This document shows, piece by piece, positions 8,694-18,000 of a DNA stretch of 64,000 nt (position 1 is the stretch's first letter; each line of letters opens with the position of its first letter). The stretch is from Candidatus Jettenia caeni (GTDB taxonomy: Bacteria; Planctomycetota; Brocadiia; Brocadiales; Brocadiaceae): NCBI GenBank assembly GCA_000296795.1, contig BAFH01000004.1, forward strand, positions 1 to 64,000. Direction: 5' to 3'. The position numbers and the translations under genes were made by a program. The notes under the pieces were generated by a model. The model saw only the letters and a list, made by a program, of their open reading frames with translations, made no database searches and had not been told where the DNA came from.

Positions 8694-9641
8694 TTAATCG
8701 ATCCGCAGATAACCTTCTTGTAAAGGTTCACTCAATGTTATGAGAGAAATTGATGATATCGTTTCGAATACAGGAGACTGGACCGCAGGCGCTTCTAATG
8801 TCACATGCAATGGCTCTTGAATAAATTTCAGACCGGAAATCTTCGCAGATAAGCTTGTAACGGGCAACCCGATTTCATAGTGCTCAATGACTGATCTGAT
8901 CTCTCCTGTAATCATAGGCATTTGCGTTACCACAGGCAATAATGATACGTCTTCTTCACCTGTGATTCCCCGGATCATAGAATCATATCCCGCAGTCATA
9001 AACTTCAAATGAGAAATGTTCTCTTTTCTGTCCATATCAACGGGTTGTTCGAGCTGATACTTCTGAGGAAGAGACACAATTCCCTCTTGAACCATAGGTC
9101 TGACTCTTGTAACAGACAGTGATTCCTGAAAATCTGCCATAAGGGGGTCAGCCACTAATTTTTTTAACTGATCCAGAGATGTCTCCAGCAAAAGCTTTTG
9201 ATATCGGAAAGCTTCCTTTTCGGTTATCGTGGTAGTTGGTTCTCTCTTAACGGTATTCATAATCTTATGAACCAACAGATCTCCTACTAACAGTTGTTCC
9301 AGGGAAGCATCCTTTTTTACTGCCTTCAGGAAATGATAATTTACAAAGATGAGTGCAATCCCAAATCCTATCACAAGCACATAGGTAAGTATCTTTGTAA
9401 TGGCGGGAAAGAATTTTATAACCAGGTGGAATAAGAGAATGAAGATCAGGGTCGATACTCCAACCTCTAAAAGACCCGCCTGGGGTGAACCGGTTATTGT
9501 AAAATAAATCAGGACAAGGGCTACAATCAGAAACCATATACAGAGAAAGACGATCATGTGTTTCCATGTATTTGTAGGCACATGAGGGCCGGGCATTCCT
9601 GACGGTTCAGGTAACTGGCTATTTTTGTTCGGCATAGTCAT
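8694..9641 (-). CDS. Membrane protein of unknown function
   Basis: 315 residues, not recognised. Three hydrophobic segments occupy about residues 27-49, 57-77 and 80-103, each spaced like a transmembrane helix. They are followed by a roughly 210-residue soluble part with predicted helix (LEQLLVGDLLVHKIMN, YQKLLLETSLDQLKKL) and a beta-rich C-terminus. It is the first gene of the minus-strand cluster ending at 6307, suggesting a membrane anchor or scaffold for the TPR and phosphoesterase proteins. Two in-frame ATGs sit at the N-terminus (residues 1 and 3); no strong ribosome binding site decides between them. Confidence 0.65.
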   Translation of the reverse strand: MTMPNKNSQLPEPSGMPGPHVPTNTWKHMIVFLCIWFLIVALVLIYFTITGSPQAGLLEVGVSTLIFILLFHLVIKFFPAITKILTYVLVIGFGIALIFVNYHFLKAVKKDASLEQLLVGDLLVHKIMNTVKREPTTTITEKEAFRYQKLLLETSLDQLKKLVADPLMADFQESLSVTRVRPMVQEGIVSLPQKYQLEQPVDMDRKENISHLKFMTAGYDSMIRGITGEEDVSLLPVVTQMPMITGEIRSVIEHYEIGLPVTSLSAKISGLKFIQEPLHVTLEAPAVQSPVFETISSISLITLSEPLQEGYLRID

Positions 9642-9875
9642 ATGGAAATGAGATTGAGATTGTTTATACTATCAATAGAGTTTCCCTTTTGAAATTCCTA
9701 TACATTTAAGTTAAGTCTTAAACAGTTTGACTGACTCAATCAACCATCTTCAGTTGAATCAAAACATTCTATAGTAATGTTAAAAGAAAATGTCGCTTTA
9801 TTTTTGAGATCATGATAGTACAAAAATACCCTATAATTCAGAAGTGATAGCAGATACAATGAAGATGATCTCTAT

Positions 9876-10072
9876 TTCAAGCCCGAAGGGCTGTCATGAT
9901 TATAGATAATGAATAACCCCAAAATCAACAACCCTGAAGAAATAATTATTAGAAAACAACGGCAAATTCCCAGGCAATGACAGGTATACACGGGTTTTCC
10001 ATGCCACCCCTTCGGGGTTCAAACCCTTTCTTCTGCTCTTTTGCTATAATCATACCATCCCTTCGGGATTAT
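9876..10072. repeat. MITE-like dispersed element, long copy
   Basis: Left end CAAGCCCGAAGGGCTGTCATGATTATAG and right end CTATAATCATACCATCCCTTCGGGATTA are imperfect inverted repeats of each other; an internal CACCCCTTCGGGGTTCAAACCC occurs near 10003-10026. A shorter relative with the same ends and the same internal module is at 19487-19596. It has no open reading frame of note, so it would be a non-autonomous element if it is mobile at all. Confidence 0.7.
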
Positions 10073-10270
10073 GAGACAAAAATACCTTGATACTCTATCA
10101 CTCCGTTTCTTTGGGATGAGGAAAAACTGATCTGTACTTTCTGGAAAATTTTACTCTACTCTGTGACATTTTGTTTTGAGATTACTATACCATATTATTA
10201 CATGAACCCAAAGAGATATTTTCCCATACTGTAGTTTTCATTTAGCTTTATGAAAAAGCCGTATAAAAAG

Positions 10271-10325
10271 AAAAGCCTTACCGGGGATATCGGTAAAATA
10301 TCCCGTCAGTAAGGCTATTTCTTTT
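10271..10325. terminator. Bidirectional intrinsic terminator
   Basis: A hairpin with arms AGCCTTAC (10274) and GTAAGGCT (10309), plus an inner GGGATAT/ATATCCC pairing, is flanked by a T-run on the plus strand (ATTTCTTTTT) and by CTTTTCTTTTT on the minus strand. It lies just downstream of the minus-strand gene ending at 10419 and probably terminates it. Confidence 0.75.
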
Positions 10326-10418
10326 TGCTGAAAGATTCTCCCCGGTCTCTTATAGACCTTTTTTATGATCAGGGAAAACGACAAAACCTCTCAGCCTTGT
10401 TAAAACTTTTCTTATTCC

Positions 10419-10610
10419 CTACTTTCTCTGTCCCCCATGGCATTGACATGGACAATCCGGCACTATTTTCGACGGTACATGATTACATTTATCGCACACC
10501 TTTTCCTTTTCCTCTGCAAGAGCAGTATTAATAAAAGTAGTATTTACCATACCAATACCAGAAATTAACGCCCCTGCAACAGCAATACTAAGACAAAATT
10601 TCTTTAGCAT
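10419..10610 (-). CDS. Small exported Cys-rich protein
   Basis: 63 residues: a signal peptide (AVAGALISGIGMVNTTFINTALAEE) and a mature part of about 30 residues carrying CDKC...CPCQCH, which could bind zinc, copper, an Fe-S cluster or (through CxCH) an unusual haem. A strong AGGAGGA ribosome binding site lies about 8 bases before the ATG, and a bidirectional terminator follows, so this is a genuine single-gene unit despite its size. No family recognised. Confidence 0.75.
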   Translation of the reverse strand: MLKKFCLSIAVAGALISGIGMVNTTFINTALAEEKEKVCDKCNHVPSKIVPDCPCQCHGGQRK

Positions 10611-11277
10611 CTCTTATTCCTCCTCACATGAAGAATCTTAAGCCAGCCTACCAGGAACATTCCCGATAAAGATACAGGCTTGATTCGTTACTATTTCAGC
10701 AATACACTTGCCAAAGAATTTTTGTATACAAATTCCTTATATAGTACATCCAATAATCATATGAATATAAAAGACTATAACTTATGAAAAAAGGTATCAT
10801 CTCCTTAATCCTCTTTACTTTCCGTTTTCAGAAGAGATTATCTTTCCCGATATGTATAAGTATCCATACAATCATTCAATGTTATTCTTAAATAATACCG
10901 ATATAAACCTTTATACAATATTTTATGCGACCACAAAAACATACACAAAGTAAGTAATTCCATACACCTTGTCCTGCCGGATAAAAGTACACGATACCCG
11001 GGTTTATCCAAAGCAGTATTTACCTAAGAAGGTATACCCACTTCAAGAACAGCAAAACGATTCCTTCCGGCTGCCTTTTATAACGGTATATATTTTGCTT
11101 GTCTCATACCTATCTTCATGAGATCTTATATAGTATCAAATAGATGAACTCGGACGGAACAAAATGAGTCATGGTTTGATTGTGCCATCACGGACAAACG
11201 AGTTTGTCCGTGCCACCCTATCACAAATACGTTCGGTTTCATATCTTGAGTACTATAAATAAGGAGTTTGAAAGATT
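10611..11277. other. Divergent intergenic region
   Basis: About 670 bases between divergent genes. Only one recognisable repeat is present: the perfect ACGGACAAAC-GA-GTTTGTCCGT hairpin at 11191-11212, followed by GCCACCCTATCAC, the same module as in the composite repeats at 1.7 and 20.0 kb. The AT-rich remainder should hold both promoters; nothing else stands out. Confidence 0.5.
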
Positions 11278-14049
11278 ATGAGAAATATATTACATGGATG
11301 TATTTTTCGGCTCTTTTTATCCATAGCAGCTTTATACTTATTTTCCGGGGTATCGATTATTAATTCATCTGCCTTTGGCTTATCTTTAACATCAGCCAAT
11401 CAAAGTAACAGATATGCTTCTGTGGACGATGCGGCGAAGGTAAAGGCGCAGGAAAACTATGGTAAACTACCCTTCTGTTTTATTCAGAACAAGGGACAAG
11501 TGAATGGAAGTATAAAATTTTATGAAAAGCAGAAAGGGTATAGTATCTTTTTTACGAAAAGGGGAATTTATGTATCATTTGCAAGTAATCATCGGTTAAG
11601 GGAAGAGAAACAGGAGACAGAAGGCAGGAGCCATCTTCTGAAGACAACAGGTAGTGGAGAAGCCCATGATAAAAATCCCTCTGTATCCACCAAATCCCCC
11701 TTTGCATTCACCAAATCCCCCTTTTTTAATAAACCCACTCACACCCTCTTTTCTAACAAATCCCCTCAATCTCCCTTTTCTAAAACATTCACACATTTTT
11801 CCCCCTTTTCTAAAAGGGGACCAAGGGGGATTACACAAGGCAATATTCCACAAAACTCCCAGGAAGAAGCCCAAACAAACAATCCCTGCTTAAAGATAGA
11901 AACTATCAAACTCATACCCCTTGGCGCCAATAAACACCTCGAGATTATCCCGGAAGGTTTACAAGAGACAAAGGTCAATTATCTTATCGGCACAAACCCG
12001 GAAGACTGGAAAACAAATATTCCCACCTATCAGGCAATAGTCTACAAAGACATGTACCAGGATATTGATATGAGATTTTACGGGAATAACCGCCAGTTGG
12101 AGTACGATATCATCATCAAACCTGGCGCAAATCCATCACGGATAAAATTTGCTTACAGAGGTATAGAGAATTTAAGGATTAACAAAGAAGGAGACCTGGA
12201 GATATACCTTAAAAACGGCAAGATGGCGCAAAAAAAGCCATATATATATCAGGAAATCAACGGGAAGAGAGTAGAGGTGAAAGGAGGGTTTGCGATTTCA
12301 GGCTTAGCGTTTGGAGTTCAAAACACGAGACATACCATACGGGATACGAAACACGAGACACAAAATACGGGACACTTCGTCTATGGTTTCAGGGTCGCAT
12401 CCTATGATAAGAGATATCCACTCACTATAGACCCTGCCCTCGTATATTCTACCTATCTTGGAGGAAATAATTCCGACGAAGGGTACAAAATCGCTGTAGA
12501 TTCCCTTGGGAATGCGTATATTACCGGAGAGACGCGCTCCGATACCTTTCCGGCAATCTCTGCTCTTTATAAAAACAAAATAGGGGATGCACGGTTTTCC
12601 GATGTCTTTGTCACAAAGCTCAATGCCTCAGGCACTCGTATTGTATACTCAACCTATCTGGGAGGAAATAGCGATGATATAGGTAATGGAATCGCTGTGG
12701 ACTCATCGGGAAATGTCTCTGTTACCGGATTTACTAATTCAACAAACTTTCCAACCGTCATGGCTCTGTATAAAAATAAAGAAGGGGAATCTGATGCCTT
12801 TATCACAAAGATAAATGCCTCGGGCGATAATCTTGTATACTCTACCTATCTGGGAGGAAGCAGCTCTGACTGGGGACGTGGAATTGCCGTGGATACCTTT
12901 GGAAATGCATATATCACCGGATGGACATATTCAAATAACTTTCCAACCGTTTCCACGATCATGGGAAGTAAAACAGCAGGGTATCAGGACGCCTTTATCA
13001 CAAAGATAAATCCCTCAGGCAGTGAACTTATGTACTCCCTGTATCTGGGTGGAAACAATTACGATACCGGCAACGGGATTGCCGTGGATACCTTCGGAAA
13101 TGCATACGTCACCGGGTATACCAATTCAACGAACTTTCCCATAGTCTCCGCTATCCACAAAAGCTACGCAGGCGGATATCACGATGCCTTTATCACAAAG
13201 ATAAATCCCTCAGGCAATAAACTGGTATATTCTACCTATCTGGGGGGAAGTGGTGATGATATAGGTTATGAAGTCGCTGTAGACGTCTCCGGAAATGCCT
13301 ATATCACCGGACTAACATGGTCAAACAATTTTCCAACGACTTTGCCTCTCTATAAGAATATTGCAGGAAATAATGATGTCTTTATCACCAAGCTCAACAC
13401 CGCAGGCAGCGTTATATACTCTACCTATCTGGGAGGAAGTATGTATGAGAGCGGTCATGGGATTGCTGCCGATATCTCCGGGAATGCATATATCACCGGA
13501 GTAACCCGTTCCGATGATTTTCCGGTAACCTCTGCTCTCTATGAAAGGGGTGCAGGAAATAACGATGCCTTCATCGTAAAGCTCAATGCCGCAGGAAATA
13601 AACTTTTATACTCTCTGTACCTTGGAGGAGACAATGAGGATGCCGGTTATGGAGTTGCTGTAGATACCGAAGGAAATGCATATGTCGCCGGAAGAACAGA
13701 ATCAGATAATTTTCCGGTAATCTCTGCAGTCTATGGGAATAAAACGGGGGATCATGATGCCTTCATTACAAAAATTGCCCTGATGAAAGGCAAGATATAT
13801 GGGTATGTGGCAGATAGTGAAAATAGCCCCGTTGGATATGCAAGCATAGTCCTTAAAGGGACAAAAGCTATGTCCAGGTTTATACTCTCCGATGAAAATG
13901 GCTCTTTTCAGTTTCGTGATTTAGATGCAGATATGTATACTATTTCTGCAATGAAAAAGGGTTATGAGGAAGCCAGGAAGAAAGTAGGAATTGAAGAGGA
14001 TAAAGTAAAAGTAATTATGCTAAGAATGAAGAAAAAACAGCGATCGTAA
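11278..14049 (+). CDS. Exported SBBP beta-propeller protein with repeat-derived inserts
   Basis: 923 residues: signal peptide (about 1-35), a DUF7948-type N-terminal domain (NKGQVNGSIKFYEKQKGYSIFFTKRGIY ..., YKDMYQDIDMRFYGNNRQLEYD), then seven SBBP repeats from about residue 394, each with YS(T/L)YLGG...D.G.GIAVD..GNAY(I/V)TG, predicted to form a beta-propeller. A carboxypeptidase-regulatory-like beta-sandwich follows (about 835-915). It is probably cell-surface or periplasmic, with a binding or structural role. Two stretches of repeat DNA are read in frame: residues about 128-195 (11690-11850; SPFAFTKSPFFNK type peptides) and about 346-366 (12312-12372; NTRHTIRDTKHETQNT). AAGGAG precedes the ATG by about 11 bases. 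Ku follows after 20 bases, possibly by chance. Confidence 0.88.
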   Translation: MRNILHGCIFRLFLSIAALYLFSGVSIINSSAFGLSLTSANQSNRYASVDDAAKVKAQENYGKLPFCFIQNKGQVNGSIKFYEKQKGYSIFFTKRGIYVSFASNHRLREEKQETEGRSHLLKTTGSGEAHDKNPSVSTKSPFAFTKSPFFNKPTHTLFSNKSPQSPFSKTFTHFSPFSKRGPRGITQGNIPQNSQEEAQTNNPCLKIETIKLIPLGANKHLEIIPEGLQETKVNYLIGTNPEDWKTNIPTYQAIVYKDMYQDIDMRFYGNNRQLEYDIIIKPGANPSRIKFAYRGIENLRINKEGDLEIYLKNGKMAQKKPYIYQEINGKRVEVKGGFAISGLAFGVQNTRHTIRDTKHETQNTGHFVYGFRVASYDKRYPLTIDPALVYSTYLGGNNSDEGYKIAVDSLGNAYITGETRSDTFPAISALYKNKIGDARFSDVFVTKLNASGTRIVYSTYLGGNSDDIGNGIAVDSSGNVSVTGFTNSTNFPTVMALYKNKEGESDAFITKINASGDNLVYSTYLGGSSSDWGRGIAVDTFGNAYITGWTYSNNFPTVSTIMGSKTAGYQDAFITKINPSGSELMYSLYLGGNNYDTGNGIAVDTFGNAYVTGYTNSTNFPIVSAIHKSYAGGYHDAFITKINPSGNKLVYSTYLGGSGDDIGYEVAVDVSGNAYITGLTWSNNFPTTLPLYKNIAGNNDVFITKLNTAGSVIYSTYLGGSMYESGHGIAADISGNAYITGVTRSDDFPVTSALYERGAGNNDAFIVKLNAAGNKLLYSLYLGGDNEDAGYGVAVDTEGNAYVAGRTESDNFPVISAVYGNKTGDHDAFITKIALMKGKIYGYVADSENSPVGYASIVLKGTKAMSRFILSDENGSFQFRDLDADMYTISAMKKGYEEARKKVGIEEDKVKVIMLRMKKKQRS

Positions 14050-14069
14050 GTCTTTTGGAGAAGAGAAGC

Positions 14070-14846
14070 ATGCGTGCAATTTGGACGGGAATCATGCGTT
14101 TTGGACTTGTCAATATTCCCATTCGGCTTTACAGCGCCACAGGAGAAAGAAGGCTTAAGTTTCATTACCTTCATAAAAAAGATCTGTCACCCATCAGACA
14201 TGCCCGTATTTGCCGGGAAGATGGACGAGAGGTCCCCTATGAGGATATTGTAAGAGGCTATGAATATCAAAAAGGTGATTATATTATCTTAACAGATGAG
14301 GATTTTAAGAAAGCAAACCTCCGGAAAACAGGGACTATTGATATTATAGAATTTGCAAAAGAGGAGGAAATTGACAGTAAGTATTTCGAGAAACCGTATT
14401 ACCTGGAACCAGGCCGTGGAGCCGATAAAGCTTATGCGTTGCTTCGTGAAGCCTTACAACGTTCTAAAAAAGTAGGGATAGCCAGGTTTGTTCTGAAAAG
14501 CCGGGAACATCTCGGCATTATCAAACCTGAAGGAGATGTGATAGTTCTTAACCAGCTCAGATTTAAAGATGAGCTACACGATATCGGAGATCTGAAACTA
14601 CCTTCTAAAGCTGGAAAAAATAAAGAAATAGAATTAGCTCTTGCATTTATTGATCAGCTTACAGAACCATTTAAACCGGAAAAGTACCACGATACCTACA
14701 GCGAGGAACTCAAAGAGGTCATTCCAGAGCGAGTACATGGCAAGGCCCCTGCTCCGGAAAAAGAGAAACCGGTACCAACGCCTGCCACCGATTTGATGTC
14801 TATCCTGCGGGAGAGCCTGAAGCGGGCCAGGCAAAGGGCGTCATAA
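14070..14846 (+). CDS. ku: Ku protein (non-homologous end joining)
   Basis: Bacterial Ku homologue that encircles DNA ends and recruits LigD. Family landmarks: MRAIWTGIMRFGLVNIPIRLYSATG at the N-terminus, then LHKKD...I.HARICREDGREVPYEDIVRGYEY, YFEKPYYLEPGRGADKAYALLREAL and GIARFVLKSREHL. The length (258 residues) and the short charged, Pro-rich C-terminal tail are usual. A TTG at 14055 is in frame, but the ATG at 14070 with GGAG 9 bases upstream begins exactly at the conserved MRAIW and is preferred. No ligase D gene lies in this window. Confidence 0.95.
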   Translation: MRAIWTGIMRFGLVNIPIRLYSATGERRLKFHYLHKKDLSPIRHARICREDGREVPYEDIVRGYEYQKGDYIILTDEDFKKANLRKTGTIDIIEFAKEEEIDSKYFEKPYYLEPGRGADKAYALLREALQRSKKVGIARFVLKSREHLGIIKPEGDVIVLNQLRFKDELHDIGDLKLPSKAGKNKEIELALAFIDQLTEPFKPEKYHDTYSEELKEVIPERVHGKAPAPEKEKPVPTPATDLMSILRESLKRARQRAS

Positions 14847-14905
14847 AGATTAGGGAAATATTCCAAATTGAGGGTTCAGGTTATAAACCTGAACCCGCCC
14901 AGGAA

Positions 14906-14946
14906 AGAATTTCCCCCTTTTCTAAAGGGGGATCAAGGGGGATTAC
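14906..14946. repeat. G/C-skewed palindromic repeat
   Basis: TTTCCCCCTTTTCTAAAGGGGGATCAAGGGGGATTA, the same element found at 30130, 30330, 47070 and 56780 and, in frame, inside the genes at 11278, 24708 and 25765. At 15020-15045 a TTATTTTGAGTAATTAC motif follows, matching one terminal repeat of the element at 30376-30526. Confidence 0.8.
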
Positions 14947-15078
14947 TTCTTCTTTGCTTTGCTCCGAGCTTTGGCTTGCTCACAATAATTGTGAAAAGAT
15001 AATCTTTTTGGACAACTCCCAAGTCAGGTTTGCACCTTATTTTGAGTAATTACATGATTATAACCCACACCTTCAGGT

Positions 15079-18000
15079 TTAAGAAACTGGTTTAAACGCT
15101 GGTAAAACTACGCTAACCTTGGTAAACTTCCCTTCAACACTATCAATAATAAACCTGCCCTCATGGTCTCTGATAATACTATAACTGATGCTTAACCCCA
15201 GTCCTGTTCCCTTACCCCGGGGTTTTGTGGTATAAAACGGTTCTACTACTCTATCTCGTATCCTGGCAGGTATACCCGTGCCATGATCATAGAAGGTAAT
15301 CTTTACCGCCGGACGGTTATCTATCGTTGTTTCTTCCCCGATAATCTCCAGGATTTTATTCTCATGCACCTCTGGATATTTCTGGTTTAAGGCATATCGC
15401 GCATTACTGATAGCATTCAGAAAGACTTGTTGTATTTGCTGGGGATGTGCAATAATTTGGGGCAATTTTTGAGAAACATCTAACGTTATCGTAATACCCT
15501 CTTTTCGTAATTGTGCCTCTGTCAGAACAAGCGTATTTGTTATTATTTCATGAACACTGACAATGCTTTTTTTCTCCTTCGCATCACCCTGTCTTGCAAA
15601 GGAAAGAAGACTGCTGGTTATGTTCGCTATACGGTTAGCCTCTTTGATAATCCGGCCGGCAATATCCCTTTCCTTACTTCCTTCGCTGCTTTTATTCAAT
15701 AATATCTGGGCACAGTTAATAACACCGGTTATGGGGTTATTGATCTCGTGGGCTACACCCGCTGCCAGTTCACCTAATGATGCCAGATGTCTGGACCGTT
15801 CAGCCTCTCTTTGCAAGGTTATCTTTTCCGTGATATCCAGAAATACGCCTAAGATGCCAAGAACATTACCCTTTTCATCTTTTATCGGGGTTCTCACCAT
15901 ACGGACAATCAATGTCTTTCCATCTTTCATATATTCTTCTTCTCTATCATCTGTTTGCCCTGATTCCATAATCTGCTTATCTTCAGCTCTGTACTTCTCG
16001 GCAAGTTCTTTGGGAAAAAAATCATAATCGGTCTTTCCTGTGATCTCATCCGGTCTGATGTGAAAATCTCTTGCTAAATTCTCATTACAAGATACAAACC
16101 TGAGAGCTTTATCTTTAGAAAATATTCTTTGAGGAAGATTTTCAATAAGAAGCCGATATTTACTTTCGCTTGCGCGCAACACATCTTCAGCACGTCTGCG
16201 TTCGGTAATATCGCGGGCAATACCCAAAATCCCGATTACTGATCCTTTCCGGATTTGTGGAGTCACTTTAAATTCTCCAACCAGATAATTACCGGACTTG
16301 CTCAGAATACGCAATTCAAAAGCCGGAGGTATTTCCTTCTGATGAACACGTTGCAGCAACTTTAATGCGATGGACCTGTCATCAGGATGAACCAGGGGGA
16401 TAAACTGCTTATGCAGCCATTCCGTACGCAACCAACCCGTAATAGTCTCAAAAGCAGTATTGAGCGAGACAATAGTTCCGTCTACAGTAAGCGTGTAGAT
16501 TACATCCAGGGCATTCTCAACAAGGTTTCTGTATCGTTCTTCCGATTCATGCAACGACTCATCCGCCAGCTTATGCTCAGCCATTTCTTTCCGGAGTTTT
16601 TCATTTACCATGATAAGATCTGCTGTCCTTTTTGTCACTCGTTCCTCGAGAGACTTATTAAGCGCCTTCAATTCCTCCTCTATCTTTTTAAGCTCCGTAA
16701 CATCCTGAATTGTCCCGTTCATCTGAATTGGCTTTCCCGTAGTATCATAGATAACTTCCCCCTGACAGTGGGCAAAACGCACCGTGCCATCGGGCAAAGA
16801 TATCCGATGGTCAATGATAAAGGGTTTTCCCTCATATAAGGCCTCGTGAATAGACTTTCTCACATATTCTCTATCACCGGGATGAATAGCATTCATAAAT
16901 ATCTCATAACTTATATCAGATGTTTGCGGAGATAAACCAAAGATCCGATAGACCTCATCAGACCAATAGAGTATATTTTTTTCTTTATCCCATTCCCAGT
17001 TTCCCACATGAGCAATTCTTTGGGCATTGGAAAGACTGGCCTCGCTTTTGCGGAGCGCCGATTCCGCCCGTCTCTGTTCGGTAACGTCTCTGGCTGTGCC
17101 AATAGTTCCTATGATATTCCCCTTTTCATCCCGCAGGGGAAAATTTTTATATTCACAAACCCTTCCCGTATCTCTGAAAGAAAGTTCAAACAGAAGGCTT
17201 TCTCCCTTTACGGTTCTTGTACAGACATCTATTGCTTTTTTCAGGTTTTCTTCGTCAAAAAGAGGCGCAAATGGCTTTCCAAAAAATTCCTCAGGTTTGT
17301 GACCCGTTAATATTCCGAATATCTTATTTACAAAGAGAATATTTCCTCTGGTATCACAAATGTACGCAAGATCCCGTATCTCAGAAAATAATATCTCATA
17401 TTTTTTCAACCGTCCCTCTGTCTGCTTACGATTTTCGATTTCTCTCCGAAGTTCTTCATTGCCCTTCGCAAGCGACATTGTCCGATCATTCACCTGTTGT
17501 TCAAGGGATTCATTCAGCGTCCTCAGTTCATCCGCCATCCGCTTGTGCTCGGCAATCTTCCCGGCAAGTTTCTCTGCCATAGCATTAAAGCATGTGGCCA
17601 AAACGCCAAACTCATCTTTGCGATTCGCTTTTACCCGGAAATTCAATTCCCCCCATGCGAATTTTTCTGCTGCATCCGTTAAATCCTTGACTGGCCTTGA
17701 TGTCGAGACAGCAAAGACAGTCCCCGCGCCGGCGGCAGCGGCAATACCTATCATCCCCATAAACAAGGTAATAAAACCAAACTTTTTTAATGACGCAAAG
17801 GCCTCTGCCTTATCCATCTCTGCCAAAAGTATCCAGCCATATTCTGGTATATCTAATGCAGCGCCAACAGCGGGTATTCCTCTATAGTCTCTGTATATAC
17901 CAATATACTCTTTCTTACCCCTGATAATCTGGCGGACTGGCTCTGTATCTACCATCTGCCTGAGAGGCGCATTGTCGATAAATCTTGACTTCGTAAGCAT

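Larger units (their letters stand above)
9642..10418. other. Intergenic region with a MITE-like repeat and a terminator
   Basis: Holds the GAAATTCCTATACATT motif (about 9690), an imperfect inverted-repeat element (9876-10072, listed separately) and a terminator hairpin (10271-10325). The plus-strand ORF over 10325-10531 is antisense to the small exported-protein gene and is not supported. Between 10080 and 10260 nothing is recognisable. Confidence 0.6.
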
